The position numbers and the translations under genes are program-made. From positions 124,001-188,000 of the forward strand of contig CADBYM010000001.1 of the NCBI GenBank assembly GCA_902798915.1: a stretch of 64,000 bases of DNA, read 5' to 3'. The stretch comes from an uncultured Coriobacteriaceae bacterium. Lineage in GTDB: Bacteria > Actinomycetota > Coriobacteriia > Coriobacteriales > Atopobiaceae. This document shows, in pieces, positions 16,390-25,598 of this stretch. Every line of letters begins with the position of its first letter. Position 1 is the first letter of the stretch. The notes beneath the pieces are model-generated. The model worked only from the letters and a program-made list of their open reading frames with translations, made no database searches and was not told the origin of the DNA.

Positions 16390-17751
16390 TCAGTTAACCG
16401 GCGTGCCAGGGTCTCCGCCTGCGTTGATTACGCGCATCATGTCGGCCAAAGCATTCTCGTCGGCGATGACGTAGCTCACTCCGTCGACGTACTCAGTGGT
16501 CGAAGGGACGGAGGTGGAGTAGATGGTGGGGTTCGCCAGCTTGAAGCGCAGGAAGAGCGGTACGAGGTCATAGCAGCGCAGGTCCGTGCCGATTAGATCG
16601 CCCACATACTCGAGGGCCCCCGGCATCTCGCGTGGCGAAAGCGAAAGCAGGCGGTTGATGATGGCTGTCAGGAGGATGCGTTGATCCTCTTGGCGCTGGA
16701 AGTCCCCTCGGGTGTATCCGTAGCGTGTCCGCGCCCAGGCGACCGCTGTCGCGCCGTCGAGCGTCTGGATGCCCGATGGCAGGTCGATGCCCGTGTGCTC
16801 GGGGTCGTAGGCCGCCTTGGGTATGTTGACCGTGATGCCGCCCAGGTAGTCCACGAGGCCCGCCAGCTCATCCAGGTGGACCACGGCAACGTGCTGTATG
16901 CCGACGCCGCATAGTTTGCTGACGGCCTTGACGGCACCTCCAGGTCCCTCGAACGCATATGCGGCGTTTATCTTCTGCGTCCCATAGCCATCGAGCTCTA
17001 TCATCGTATCGCGTGGGATGGAGAGCATGGTCACCTTTCCCCCGAGTAGGTCGATGCGCACGAGTATCATCGTGTCGCTGCGCGAGCCAGTGGTCCCCTC
17101 CTGCGCGTCGGAGCCGAGTGCCAGCAGGTAATACGGCATGCCGGGCACTGACCACGAGAGCGTGCCGTTGACGCTCCTTTGTTCCTCGGGCGAGAAGGCA
17201 AGGCGGTCGTCGACGGGATGTGCCACGACCCAGTAGGCAGCCACCGCAAGCAGGATGGCGAGAAGTAGCGTCACGAGGCAACCATGGCCCTTGCGGCGTC
17301 TGCGGGATCGCCTTGGTTGGCGCTGCCGTAGGGGCAACGGATCATCAGGCAGTATGGGTGGATGTGGACGGTCGTCGGGGTGGTCGAGGTACCTGCTCTC
17401 TAAAGGGTCGCGTCGGTCAGGGTATCGCTCCTGTCCGCGCTTGAACCGACGCTCGCGCCTGCGATGGGCTGTTTGGTGCGTCGTCACCCGTTGCTGCGCG
17501 GACTGCAGGCCCGGAATCGGTCTTTTGCGTACGATTGTTTTGGGAAGCGGGCTCGGAGCAGGGTCGGGATCGAAGCCGTAGGACTCCTCGTATACCATAC
17601 CGTCCGTGTCGATGAGGTCGTCTGCGTCTTCTACGTACTCGAAGTTCCCCTCCTCGTACTCGAATTGCTCGTGCTGGAAGGTGTCGTCGAGCTCCTCATC
17701 CTCGTCATCGAAGGGGTCGAGGGCGTCGTAGTCGTCATACGGGTTGCTCAT
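16390..17751 (-). CDS. LytR-CpsA-Psr (LCP) family cell-wall glycopolymer ligase
   Basis: 453 residues. The long N-terminal cytoplasmic part (about 1-155) is first acidic (Asp/Glu/Tyr-rich), then Arg/Pro-rich. One membrane helix follows (core CLVTLLLAILLAVAAYWVV), then the extracytoplasmic LCP domain. Family motifs are RSDTMILVRID, SIPRDTMIEL, KINAAYAFEGP and RTRYGYTRGDFQRQEDQR; their Arg and Asp residues bind the pyrophosphate of the lipid-linked donor. LCP enzymes attach teichoic-acid-like or capsular polymers to peptidoglycan. The acidic/basic tail is longer than in most LCP proteins. It is transcribed divergently from the amaP-type operon. Confidence 0.93.
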   Translation of the reverse strand: MSNPYDDYDALDPFDDEDEELDDTFQHEQFEYEEGNFEYVEDADDLIDTDGMVYEESYGFDPDPAPSPLPKTIVRKRPIPGLQSAQQRVTTHQTAHRRRERRFKRGQERYPDRRDPLESRYLDHPDDRPHPPILPDDPLPLRQRQPRRSRRRRKGHGCLVTLLLAILLAVAAYWVVAHPVDDRLAFSPEEQRSVNGTLSWSVPGMPYYLLALGSDAQEGTTGSRSDTMILVRIDLLGGKVTMLSIPRDTMIELDGYGTQKINAAYAFEGPGGAVKAVSKLCGVGIQHVAVVHLDELAGLVDYLGGITVNIPKAAYDPEHTGIDLPSGIQTLDGATAVAWARTRYGYTRGDFQRQEDQRILLTAIINRLLSLSPREMPGALEYVGDLIGTDLRCYDLVPLFLRFKLANPTIYSTSVPSTTEYVDGVSYVIADENALADMMRVINAGGDPGTPVN

Positions 17752-17967
17752 TGCGTGTCCAGCCTGTTCCTCGTTATCAGATTGCTGTGCTCGTTTGCCA
17801 AGCTCTCATTGTATGGCAAGCGACGATTCAGCGTGGTGGGTTAACTGTGACGCCCGTGGAAGCCTTTGCTTCCTCTCCCCGTATTCGCGGATAGGAACGG
17901 TCCTACAAGGGGTATGCTGTAATCCGCGGTGTGCATTGGCTTGGCGGACCTGCTGGGGGGCTGGGTT

Positions 17968-18756
17968 ATGAATTGGTTGAAGCGGTTGTGTCTGTTTGTG
18001 TTTGGCCTGTCCGGTCTTTTGTCGCTTGCGGCGTTGAGCCTCGTGTGGGTCGGGCCTTGGGTCAGCCAGGCTCGCACGCTGCTTTTGGAATCGCAGTGGT
18101 ACTTCCTTGTCCTTGAGGTACTCGTCTGCGTCTCTGCCTTGGGTCTGCTTGCCTGCCTGCTGGCCTCGCTCTTCTCGCCGCGCAATCCGCGCGAAACCGT
18201 CGTGGCAACGGTGGATGGCGGCAACATCACGGTTACGCGCAACGCGATCGTCTCGCAGGCTAGGCACGTGATTGAGGCGGACGGAAACTGCATCGCAGCT
18301 TCAATTCGTGTCCGCATGCGCAAGCGCGGGCACGTGCGCGTGTTCGCACGCGTGACGCCCCGCCGCCCCATCGACGTGGTCGCCTTTGGCGAGGAGCTCT
18401 ATGCGCGCTTGAGCGATGGCCTCGCAAAGGTCTGCGGGCAGAGCGTGCAGTCCATCGACGTCGTCTTTACGGATCCTCAGTCGCTCGAAGGTGGCGCAGT
18501 GGTCGCACGCGTCGACGAGGAGCGCGAGCACTACGCAGGTTCTGAGGTCCACGATGTGACGATCCCCATTACCTCCCAAAGAAGTGACGCCTCCTCGGAG
18601 ACTTCGATTCAGTCTGTCGCCAGCGCAAATCCCGAGCTTGCGACGGGCGACTCCTTGATGCTTGGCGCGCCGGAGGAGGGCGCCTGGGATACTGCAGCAA
18701 GCAGCGTGACGCCCGAACCCGAGGCGTCGTATGAGGAAGCAGGGGAGGTGCAGTGA
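17968..18756 (+). CDS. Alkaline-shock membrane anchor AmaP-like protein
   Basis: 262 residues. Two N-terminal membrane helices (cores LCLFVFGLSGLLSLAALSLV and VLEVLVCVSALGLLACLLAS) are followed by an Asp23-like cytoplasmic region (about 85-190) and an acidic Ser/Glu tail. In Staphylococcus AmaP anchors Asp23 at the membrane. The two genes downstream encode a DUF2273 protein and Asp23, so the set is complete. The ATG at 17968 lies after a GGGGGG tract; an upstream ATG at 17929 would add 13 residues without a better site. The DUF2273 gene starts 1 bp after the stop. Confidence 0.85.
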   Translation: MNWLKRLCLFVFGLSGLLSLAALSLVWVGPWVSQARTLLLESQWYFLVLEVLVCVSALGLLACLLASLFSPRNPRETVVATVDGGNITVTRNAIVSQARHVIEADGNCIAASIRVRMRKRGHVRVFARVTPRRPIDVVAFGEELYARLSDGLAKVCGQSVQSIDVVFTDPQSLEGGAVVARVDEEREHYAGSEVHDVTIPITSQRSDASSETSIQSVASANPELATGDSLMLGAPEEGAWDTAASSVTPEPEASYEEAGEVQ

Positions 18757-18757
18757 C

Positions 18758-19477
18758 GTGCGCATGAAGGTAGAGCCGTCGCCGACAGGGCAAACGGCGA
18801 CAACGCCTGAGGCTTCCTCGCTGCCTAAGACCTCGATTTCCATTGAAGGGGCAGTGTCGGCGGCTCCGAAGCCTGCGATCGAGAAGGTCGAACCCACGGC
18901 ACCGACGGCTTCGAAGCCCGAGGTTGTGACCCCGGAGATTCCGTCACCGCCGACCCCAGAGTCGGCGACTGCGAAACCATCGACCCCAAAGCCCAAGGTG
19001 GTCGTGGCGCCCGAACCGGACGCTCCGGTGGAATCGCATATTGAGTCACGACAGGTCGCTCCACAGCCGCAGGTGGAGCCTCGACTGCAGGTGGATTCCC
19101 AGCCGAAAGTAGTCCCTCACGAGCAGGCTGCGGCGCAACGGCCGAACGCATCGTTCGAGTCTGCCGCTGCGCATGGCGCTGCGGTGCAGGAATCCGATGC
19201 GGCAGCAAAGGAGCCGCCGCATCAGCGCGCTACGAAGGCGCGGGAGTCTGTTGCGAGCTGGGTGCGCCGCACGTTTCCCGGGCACGAGCACGCGTTCTGG
19301 GGCGGTGTCGTGGCGCTTGTGGTCGCCTTGCTCGTGTTTATGATAGGCCTATGGCGCGTCCTCTTTATTGGTATCGTTGTTATCATCGGTATCGCCATCG
19401 GTCAGGTGTTCGATGGCGATCCAAAGATGGTCAATGCGATTCGCAGTCTCTTTGAGGGCGATCGTGGGCAGGATTAG
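18758..19477 (+). CDS. DUF2273 membrane protein with a long Pro/Glu/Ala-rich N-terminal extension
   Basis: 239 residues. The C-terminal 65 residues are a DUF2273 unit: two hydrophobic helices (FWGGVVALVVALLVFMIGLW and a VLFIGIVVIIGIAIG core) and a short charged tail. Typical members are 60-80 residues. Here about 170 residues of Pro/Ala/Glu/Val low-complexity sequence precede it. The start is a GTG at 18758 or an ATG two codons later at 18764; GGGAGG in the end of the preceding gene serves as ribosome binding site. It sits between the AmaP and Asp23 genes, as DUF2273 commonly does, and is likely part of the same envelope-stress complex. Confidence 0.8.
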   Translation: MRMKVEPSPTGQTATTPEASSLPKTSISIEGAVSAAPKPAIEKVEPTAPTASKPEVVTPEIPSPPTPESATAKPSTPKPKVVVAPEPDAPVESHIESRQVAPQPQVEPRLQVDSQPKVVPHEQAAAQRPNASFESAAAHGAAVQESDAAAKEPPHQRATKARESVASWVRRTFPGHEHAFWGGVVALVVALLVFMIGLWRVLFIGIVVIIGIAIGQVFDGDPKMVNAIRSLFEGDRGQD

Positions 19478-19526
19478 ATGGCATTAGGGCAAATGCACGG
19501 GATGCCGTGCGAGAAAGGAGCGTCTT

Positions 19527-20063
19527 ATGAGCGACAAACCCGAGATTCGTGAAGAGGTAGCCGAATCCGTCTCCACTGTTGTCGCAGCTGGCGACGACAT
19601 GCAGGACATCGTTACCACCACCGAGGAGGACGTCATCAGTGAGGACTCCCTCACCTTCTCCAATGGTGTCATCGAGAAGATCGTTGCCATTGCGGTGCGC
19701 ACGGTTCCCGGTATCGTGGGCATGCGCGGCGGATGGGTGAACAGCGTGCAGGAGGCCTTTGGCCAGCGCGACGTACGCAAGGGCGTCACGGTCGAGGTTA
19801 CGCCCGACAGCTCGGTGCGTGTGAACATCTCCATCCTCATGGAGTATGGTTCTTATGCGCCTAAGGTGTTCGATGATGTGAAGCAGACGGTGGTCAACCA
19901 GGTCACGGGTATGACGGGTCTTGAGGTTGCAGGTGTCAATCTGCGCATCGAGGACGTCCTGACTCCCGAGGAGATCACCGAGCGGAAGCGGCGTCGTGGT
20001 GAGCTGCCCGAGGAGGTCGAAGAGCAGCAGCCGACAGAGACGGAAGAGGCCGCCGAGGAGTAG
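19527..20063 (+). CDS. Asp23/Gls24 family envelope stress response protein
   Basis: 178 residues. The Asp23 domain (about 40-150) contains the family-like segments FSNGVIEKIVAIAVRTVPGI and VRVNISILMEYG, flanked by acidic tails. The protein is soluble and expected to coat the inner membrane face through AmaP. It is the third gene of the amaP-DUF2273-asp23 set and has a GAAAGGAG ribosome binding site. A GC-rich hairpin follows about 75 bp downstream. Confidence 0.92.
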   Translation: MSDKPEIREEVAESVSTVVAAGDDMQDIVTTTEEDVISEDSLTFSNGVIEKIVAIAVRTVPGIVGMRGGWVNSVQEAFGQRDVRKGVTVEVTPDSSVRVNISILMEYGSYAPKVFDDVKQTVVNQVTGMTGLEVAGVNLRIEDVLTPEEITERKRRRGELPEEVEEQQPTETEEAAEE

Positions 20064-20138
20064 CGCCTCGAGGACGCGCGAGAACTCTCCTCCCGTCGTG
20101 GGTCGAGGGGTGCGCGCATAAGAAGAGAAGGAGAAAGA

Positions 20139-20176
20139 GGGGCCTGCGCAATCGCGATGCGTGGGCCCACTTTGTT
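20139..20176 (+). terminator. Terminator after the asp23 operon
   Basis: GGGCCTGCGCA pairs with TGCGTGGGCCC (20158-20168) around a short loop, followed by ACTTTGTT. It closes the amaP/DUF2273/asp23 unit before the next gene. Confidence 0.6.
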
Positions 20177-20197
20177 ATGTGCGGGAGGCTGAAGGTG

Positions 20198-21250
20198 ATG
20201 CATGACGTATCAAAGGCTTCGACGAGGCGTGTGGGCTGGATAGATGCCGCGCGGGCTCTCGGCGCCTGTGCCATCGTCCTTTTGCACGTGCTGGTGAGCA
20301 CGAACATAGCGTTCGAATTGGGTTCGGGCAGGGAGGTCGCGTATGCGATAGCGGGCATCGTCGCCTCGCGCTGGGTCGTGCCCGCGTTCTTCTTGATCTC
20401 TGGCGTGTTGTTTCTCGATCAGGGCCGCCAAATGGACCGGCATCGCGTGATGGCGCACGTCGGACGCATGCTGATGACCATTGCCACGTTTGGCTCGGTC
20501 TTTGCCCTCATGCAAGAGGTGTGGGTTCGCATGGGGGAGGGCATGCCCATCAATGCGGGAATCCTGCTCGTAGTGCTCGTAGACGTGCTGACGATGCGGA
20601 CGTGGGACCATCTATGGTTCATCTACGCCCTTGCAGGGGTCTATCTGCTCGTTCCCGCTCTCAGATGGGTGGGGAGTCGATTTGGTGCGCGAGGGCATCA
20701 GCTGCTGACGCTTGTCCTCTTCATGTTGGTACTGGTCGTTCCCACCTTGCGAGGCGGATTCGTCTTTGCGGGGCCCATCTCGAGCTTCCTGTGGAACGTG
20801 GCGGTGGGGTGCACCTGCTTTTGTGTGGGCGGATGCTTGCGAGAGTGGCATCTGAATCCCGCGTGGGCCGCGATTGGCATTGGCTCTGCGCTGATTATGG
20901 TGATGGTGAGCGTAGCAGGTCTAGGAGCGGGCGTCGGTGACCGAGGTTTCATCTTCTTGCAGGGGAGCTGCTTTGCGTGCCTGTATGCAGTCTTCGTTCT
21001 GCTGCTCCTGCGCTACGCGGTGGGGGAGGACGCCCTTGCGGAGGATGGCATCGCATATGCCCTTGCCAAGGACAGCTTTGGCATATACCTCATCCATCCG
21101 CTCTATATTCACCTTGCCATGATGGTGGTGAGCCCGGCGATGATGGTTCCCGTGATCTATGAGGCTTCGCTCGGCGTGGGAACGCTTGTCGCGTCATGGG
21201 TGACGACGCGCCTCTTGCGATTGTTGCCGTTCTTCGACAGGTTGCTCTAG
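20198..21250 (+). CDS. Acyltransferase-3 family membrane protein
   Basis: 350 residues with about ten hydrophobic segments across the whole length, a standard stand-alone acyltransferase-3. The N-terminus carries the family motif as IDAARALGACAIVLLHVLVS, with the His at the end of helix 1 that is catalytic in OafA-type enzymes. It contrasts with the protein at 832-2832, which lacks this His. A late segment FGIYLIHPLYIH is also typical. It probably acylates a surface glycan; the substrate is unknown. The ATG at 20198 follows GGGAGG by 9 bp; an ATG at 20177 lies before that site. Confidence 0.87.
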   Translation: MHDVSKASTRRVGWIDAARALGACAIVLLHVLVSTNIAFELGSGREVAYAIAGIVASRWVVPAFFLISGVLFLDQGRQMDRHRVMAHVGRMLMTIATFGSVFALMQEVWVRMGEGMPINAGILLVVLVDVLTMRTWDHLWFIYALAGVYLLVPALRWVGSRFGARGHQLLTLVLFMLVLVVPTLRGGFVFAGPISSFLWNVAVGCTCFCVGGCLREWHLNPAWAAIGIGSALIMVMVSVAGLGAGVGDRGFIFLQGSCFACLYAVFVLLLLRYAVGEDALAEDGIAYALAKDSFGIYLIHPLYIHLAMMVVSPAMMVPVIYEASLGVGTLVASWVTTRLLRLLPFFDRLL

Positions 21251-21401
21251 TCCACAGAGATGACACCGTTACGGGATGCGCGGTTGATGGGCTTCGAATG
21301 CATGCACAACTTATGCATGAGGTCGAAGCCCTGCCGAAATCAAATGCTTGCTGTGGCACAATAGCGGGGTTCCTACTAAGTGGTAGTCAGGAGGATGTGC
21401 C

Positions 21402-23282
21402 ATGCTGAAGTCGCGCCTCAATCAAGGCCGGTCTCATCGCCATCATCACGGGAGCTCGCGGCGCATGCGCCTGCCGCGTCTTCGCCTACGCAGTCGCAGG
21501 CGCTCATCTAGGGGAAGGCGACGTTGGACAATGGTAGCGGGACTCGTGCTAGTGGCTGTGCTTGCGGGTGCGGGATTGTATGGTTATACGCTCTACCAGT
21601 CGGTGGGAGGTCTCAAAGACAAAGCCGAGGACGCCACGAGCCAGCTCACTGCCTACGTGAAGGCTGCGACGTCTGGTGATGCGGACAAGATAAAGGATAC
21701 GGCTTCGTCTGCGAGCGCGACGGCGCACGAGATTCAGGATGAGCTCGCATCGCCGCTCTGGGTGTGTGCGCAGTTCATTCCAGTGGTGGGGTCTGACGTG
21801 CACAGCGTCCGCGTGTTGGGGGACGTGCTCGTGGATGTGGCCGACAACGCGCTCGTCCCACTTGCGAAGGACTCTGGTGCGCTCAGTCTCTCCACGCTCA
21901 TGAGCAACAGTGAGGTAAACGTCAGCGCGCTGCGCGACCTTCTGAGTGCCATCGAAATGGTGGCTCCCATCATCTCCCGCTCCGCCAAGTCGGTGGGTGA
22001 GCTGCCGCAGCCGCGCATAAAGCAGTTGACGGGCGTTTTGGAACCATTGCGCGTGAGCTTGCGCGACCTCGACTCTGCGTTGGACCAGATGAGTCCACTC
22101 TACCCCCACCTCCCCACGATGGTCGGTGCTGATGGACAGACAAAGACGTACATGGTTCTCGCCCAAAACAACGCCGAGGTACACGCGACGGGTGGGTTCG
22201 TCGGTTGGGTTGGATATCTGGTGATGACCGACGGCCACATCGAACTGCGTGACTTCCAGAGCGTCACGAAGGTGCTCGGCAAGGACCATGAGCCGGCGGG
22301 TGCGACGCAGGAGGAAATCGCGCTCTTTGACGGTCCCATCGACGCTCATGTGGGTGACCACAACATGACGCCCGACTTCGTGCGTGCCGGGCAAATGTAT
22401 CACGGATCAAACATGCGAGCGAACCAAGAGAACGTCGACGGAGTCCTGGCCGTCGATCCCGTATTCCTCCAGTACATGCTTGAGCTTGTGGGACCTATCG
22501 ATACCAGCTTCGGCGTGAAGGTGGACGGGACGAATGCCGCCTCGGTGGTTCTTAACCAATGTCTCTTCTGGTGGAGTCCCGCGACCTGTGACGACTTCTA
22601 CGAGGAGGTCTCCAACACCGCGTTTCACAAGGTGCTCGATGAGCTTGGCTCTGTCGATACGGTGGAGTTTCTCAGCACGCTGGGGAAGGGCGCGCAAGAG
22701 GGGCGCTGCATGCTATGGGTGCAAGACATCAACATCGAGGAGGCCGTGCAGAAGGCTGGCTTCGCGGGTGAGCTCAGCCACAATCAGAAGGCGCCGGTGA
22801 CTGGCGTGTACTTCAATGACCGCAGCACCTCCAAGGCGGCCTACTACCTAAGTGCTGAGGCCCAGGTCGGGCAGCCCAGCACAAACGAAGATGGCTCCAA
22901 GTCGTACCACGTACAGCTCAGCATAAAGAACAACATGAACCGTGGCCTGATCGCGGGCGGTTTGCCAGGATACCTGAAGGTGGGCCGTGATGACAACCGC
23001 AGCGTGGCCGACCTGTATGAGGATGCCTTCCTCATTGCTCCTGAGGGCGGATCGCTCGAGATCGTCTCGAGCACTCGCCTCAACAGTACCGTACCGGCTA
23101 CGAGCGAGATCACGTGGAATGAGGCGAGCTACCAAGGCCTACAGACGTTCAAGTGTGGCCTGCGTGTCGATGCGGACGAGATAGTGGTCATCTCGTACAA
23201 CGTCACCACGTCACCTGAGGCGAAGGAGCCGTTGCACGTGCGCATCACACCGCTCGTACCTGAAGAGATTGCCTACTGGTAA
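21402..23282 (+). CDS. DUF4012 domain-containing protein
   Basis: 626 residues. A very basic Arg/His-rich N-terminus (about 1-42) precedes one membrane helix (core MVAGLVLVAVLAGAGLYGYTL). A helical region and a large extracytoplasmic DUF4012 domain (about 230-600) follow, including NNAEVHATGGFVGWVG and GVLAVDPVFLQYML. DUF4012 proteins are common in actinobacteria near polysaccharide and LCP genes, but their reaction is unknown. The ATG at 21402 has AGGAGG 6 bp upstream. It is probably monocistronic: a 13-bp hairpin follows the stop. Confidence 0.88.
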   Translation: MLKSRLNQGRSHRHHHGSSRRMRLPRLRLRSRRRSSRGRRRWTMVAGLVLVAVLAGAGLYGYTLYQSVGGLKDKAEDATSQLTAYVKAATSGDADKIKDTASSASATAHEIQDELASPLWVCAQFIPVVGSDVHSVRVLGDVLVDVADNALVPLAKDSGALSLSTLMSNSEVNVSALRDLLSAIEMVAPIISRSAKSVGELPQPRIKQLTGVLEPLRVSLRDLDSALDQMSPLYPHLPTMVGADGQTKTYMVLAQNNAEVHATGGFVGWVGYLVMTDGHIELRDFQSVTKVLGKDHEPAGATQEEIALFDGPIDAHVGDHNMTPDFVRAGQMYHGSNMRANQENVDGVLAVDPVFLQYMLELVGPIDTSFGVKVDGTNAASVVLNQCLFWWSPATCDDFYEEVSNTAFHKVLDELGSVDTVEFLSTLGKGAQEGRCMLWVQDINIEEAVQKAGFAGELSHNQKAPVTGVYFNDRSTSKAAYYLSAEAQVGQPSTNEDGSKSYHVQLSIKNNMNRGLIAGGLPGYLKVGRDDNRSVADLYEDAFLIAPEGGSLEIVSSTRLNSTVPATSEITWNEASYQGLQTFKCGLRVDADEIVVISYNVTTSPEAKEPLHVRITPLVPEEIAYW

Positions 23283-23289
23283 GGACGCT

Positions 23290-23332
23290 TCGGAATGGCG
23301 CGTTGGCGTTTGGTGCGAGCGCGCCATTCCGA
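23290..23332 (+). terminator. Terminator-like hairpin after the DUF4012 gene
   Basis: TCGGAATGGCGCG (23290-23302) is the exact reverse complement of CGCGCCATTCCGA (23320-23332), giving a 13-bp stem with a 17-nt loop. There is no strong T-run. It separates the DUF4012 gene from the ABC-transporter promoter. Confidence 0.6.
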
Positions 23333-23366
23333 GACATTGCTCATGCCTGCCAAGAAACACTTGCAA

Positions 23367-23389
23367 AATCCTAGCCAGAAGCTAGGATT
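23367..23389. promoter_or_regulatory. Palindromic operator AATCCTAGC-N5-GCTAGGATT before the ABC permease operon
   Basis: Two perfect 9-bp arms surround a CAGAA spacer. The core TCCTAGC-N5-GCTAGGA is repeated exactly at 25599-25617, upstream of the cognate binding-protein gene. TTGCAA (23361-23366) abuts the left edge and TAGGAT (23383-23388) falls in the right arm, so the palindrome would fill the -35/-10 spacer. That placement suits a repressor. Confidence 0.7.
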
Positions 23390-23420
23390 ATTCTTTGTCC
23401 TTTGACGGGAGGAGGCACGC

Positions 23421-24071
23421 GTGAACTGGGAGTTGGTAGTAGAGTACGCCCCCCTCTTCGCCGAGGCGGCGCGTGTCACGCTCTTCATCTCGGTCGGGGG
23501 CATCGTGTGTGCCTTGCTGGTCGGTCTCGCGGTGGCTGTGGCGCGCCTGTGGCACGTTCCCCTTCTCTCGCAAGTCGGGGTTGCCTACGTGGAAGTTGCG
23601 CGCAACACGCCGTCTCTCGTGCAACTCTTCTTCCTCTACTTTGGTCTGCCGAAGGTGGGCATCGTGCTCTCGCCGGAAGCCTGCGCCATCGCCTGCCTCG
23701 CGTTCTTGGGCGGTGGGTACATGGCAGAGGCGTTCAGGTCGGCGCTTGAGTCGGTCCCGCCCATCCAGCACGAGAGCGCGCAGGTGCTTGGCCTCACACG
23801 TTCCCAGGCGTTCATGCGGGTCGTGCTGCCCCAGGCTATGGCACAAGCGACGCCCGCCCTTGTTGCGAACGTGGTGTTTCTCGTGAAGGAGTCTTCTGTG
23901 GTCTCGGGCATCGCGCTCGCTGACCTCATGTATGTGGCGAAGGACATCATCGGTCAAAGCTACGATACGGCGGAGGCCCTCTTCTTGCTGGTCGTCTTCT
24001 ACGCCGTGATTCTGGTGCCGATAAGCGCACTGGGCTCAGTGGTCGAGGGGAGGTTTGCCGATGGGCGCTGA
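23421..24071 (+). CDS. Polar amino-acid ABC transporter permease 1
   Basis: 216 residues with about five hydrophobic segments. The permease EAA-loop region reads GYMAEAFRSALESVPPIQHESAQVLGLTRSQAFMRVVLPQ (key residues E, G, and the R-x-x-x-P end). NTPSLVQLFFLYFGLP is typical of the HisM/GlnP group. It forms the channel with the second permease, the ATPase and the lipoprotein encoded downstream. The start is a GTG at 23421 with GGGAGGAGG before it. It overlaps the next gene by 11 bp. Confidence 0.93.
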   Translation: MNWELVVEYAPLFAEAARVTLFISVGGIVCALLVGLAVAVARLWHVPLLSQVGVAYVEVARNTPSLVQLFFLYFGLPKVGIVLSPEACAIACLAFLGGGYMAEAFRSALESVPPIQHESAQVLGLTRSQAFMRVVLPQAMAQATPALVANVVFLVKESSVVSGIALADLMYVAKDIIGQSYDTAEALFLLVVFYAVILVPISALGSVVEGRFADGR

Positions 24072-24729
24072 GTTCCTGTTCCAAGGCGCCACTATCCAGC
24101 GGCTCCTTGCGGGCCTCGGTGTGACGCTACGCATCAGCCTCCTCTCGGTGGGGCTGTCAATCCCGCTGGGCGTCCTCATGGGCATGTTGTTCATGCGGCG
24201 CAACCCCGTTCTTCGCGCAGTGCTTCGCGTATACCTCGACTTCATCCGCGTCATGCCTCAGCTGGTGCTCTTGTTCCTGGTGTTCTTTGGCTCGGCGACC
24301 GCGTTTGGGTTGAACTTCTCGGGTGAGGTTGCGAGCGTGATCGTCTTTACAGCATGGGGTGCGGCCGAGTTGGGCGACTTGGTGCGTGCGGCGCTCGAGT
24401 CGATTCCGCGATCGCAGTATGACAGCGCCTTTGCGCTGGGGCTTACCAGCAGGCAAACGTTCCTGCGCGTGGTGCTGCCCCAGGCGCTGCGTCGCCTGCT
24501 GCCGCCGAGCGTGAACCTCGTTACACGCATCATAAAGACCACGAGTCTCTGCATGCTCATCGGCGTGGTCGAGGTCGTGCGCGTCGGGCAGCAGATCATC
24601 GACTTCAATCGATTCGACTACCCTCAGTCGGCGCTGTGGACCTATGCCGTGCTCGCGCTGCTCTACTTCGTCATCTGCTGGCCCTTGTCGCTGCTCTCAC
24701 GCTGGCTCGAGAAGAGGAGCTCATCATGA
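24061..24729 (+). CDS. Polar amino-acid ABC transporter permease 2
   Basis: 222 residues, a HisM/GlnP-type permease paralogous to the preceding one. The EAA loop includes AAELGDLVRAALESIPRSQY and ends in RVVLPQALRRLLPP. The ATG at 24061 has GGGGAGG 7 bp upstream inside the end of the previous gene. Its stop overlaps the ATPase start as ATGATG/TGA, so the three genes are translationally coupled. With permease 1 it would form a heterodimer. Confidence 0.93.
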   Translation: MGAEFLFQGATIQRLLAGLGVTLRISLLSVGLSIPLGVLMGMLFMRRNPVLRAVLRVYLDFIRVMPQLVLLFLVFFGSATAFGLNFSGEVASVIVFTAWGAAELGDLVRAALESIPRSQYDSAFALGLTSRQTFLRVVLPQALRRLLPPSVNLVTRIIKTTSLCMLIGVVEVVRVGQQIIDFNRFDYPQSALWTYAVLALLYFVICWPLSLLSRWLEKRSSS

Positions 24730-25493
24730 TGCAATCCATACCATCCGTGCTCACGCTGCGCGACGTGCACAAGAGCTTTGACGGCAATGTGGTGCTCGAT
24801 GGCATCGACCTCTCCATACAGAGCGGTGAGGTCGTGGTGCTCGTCGGACCGAGCGGGTGCGGCAAGTCGACGCTGCTGCGTTGTGTCATCGGTCTGGAAG
24901 AGATCGACTCGGGCGAGATTCTGCTTGATGGCGAGGTGGTGAGCGGACGCCAGCGCAGTCAAGAGGCCCGCTCCCGCATGGGCATGGTGTTCCAGAGCTA
25001 CGACCTCTTTCCCAACATGTCGGTTCTCGACAACGTGACGTTGGCCCCGACGCTCGTGCGCGGTATCGGCAAGGCGGAGGCCGAGGAGCGTGCTCGGGCG
25101 CTGCTTGCTCGCGTGGGGCTTGCCGACAAGGCCGATGCGCGGCCGAGTACGCTTTCAGGTGGCCAGCAACAGCGCGTCGCCATCTGCCGCGCCCTTGCCA
25201 TGGATCCCGAGGTGTTGTTGCTGGATGAGGTGACGGCGGCCTTGGATCCCGAGATGGTGCACGAGGTGCTGCAGGTAGTGCTCGAGCTTGCCGACGACGG
25301 TCTCACCATGCTCATCGTCACCCACGAGATGTCGTTTGCCCGCGCCATTGCCGACCGCGTCATCATGCTGGATGGGGGGCAGGTAGTGGAGGAGGGCGGC
25401 GCCGACTTCTTTGAGGCACCGCGGACGGAGCGTGCCAAGGCGTTTCTCTCCACGTTCGAGTTCCATCGTTCGGGTTCCCGCGTGCGCGCGTAG
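24726..25493 (+). CDS. Polar amino-acid ABC transporter ATP-binding protein
   Basis: 255 residues, a complete GlnQ/HisP-type ATPase. Walker A is GPSGCGKST, the signature is LSGGQQQR, Walker B is VLLLDEV and the H-loop is IVTHEM. The ATG at 24726 overlaps the preceding stop, with GAGGAG 6 bp upstream. It is the last gene of the permease operon; the binding protein is 165 bp downstream behind its own copy of the palindromic operator. Confidence 0.95.
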   Translation: MMQSIPSVLTLRDVHKSFDGNVVLDGIDLSIQSGEVVVLVGPSGCGKSTLLRCVIGLEEIDSGEILLDGEVVSGRQRSQEARSRMGMVFQSYDLFPNMSVLDNVTLAPTLVRGIGKAEAEERARALLARVGLADKADARPSTLSGGQQQRVAICRALAMDPEVLLLDEVTAALDPEMVHEVLQVVLELADDGLTMLIVTHEMSFARAIADRVIMLDGGQVVEEGGADFFEAPRTERAKAFLSTFEFHRSGSRVRA

Positions 25494-25598
25494 GCGTTTT
25501 GCGATTCTTGGGCACTTGGACGCGTGCGAGCGTTTGCGCCTGCTGCGCATGGCGTCCGTAAGCCTTTCCATTTCCATTTGGTGAACGGGGACTCTAAT

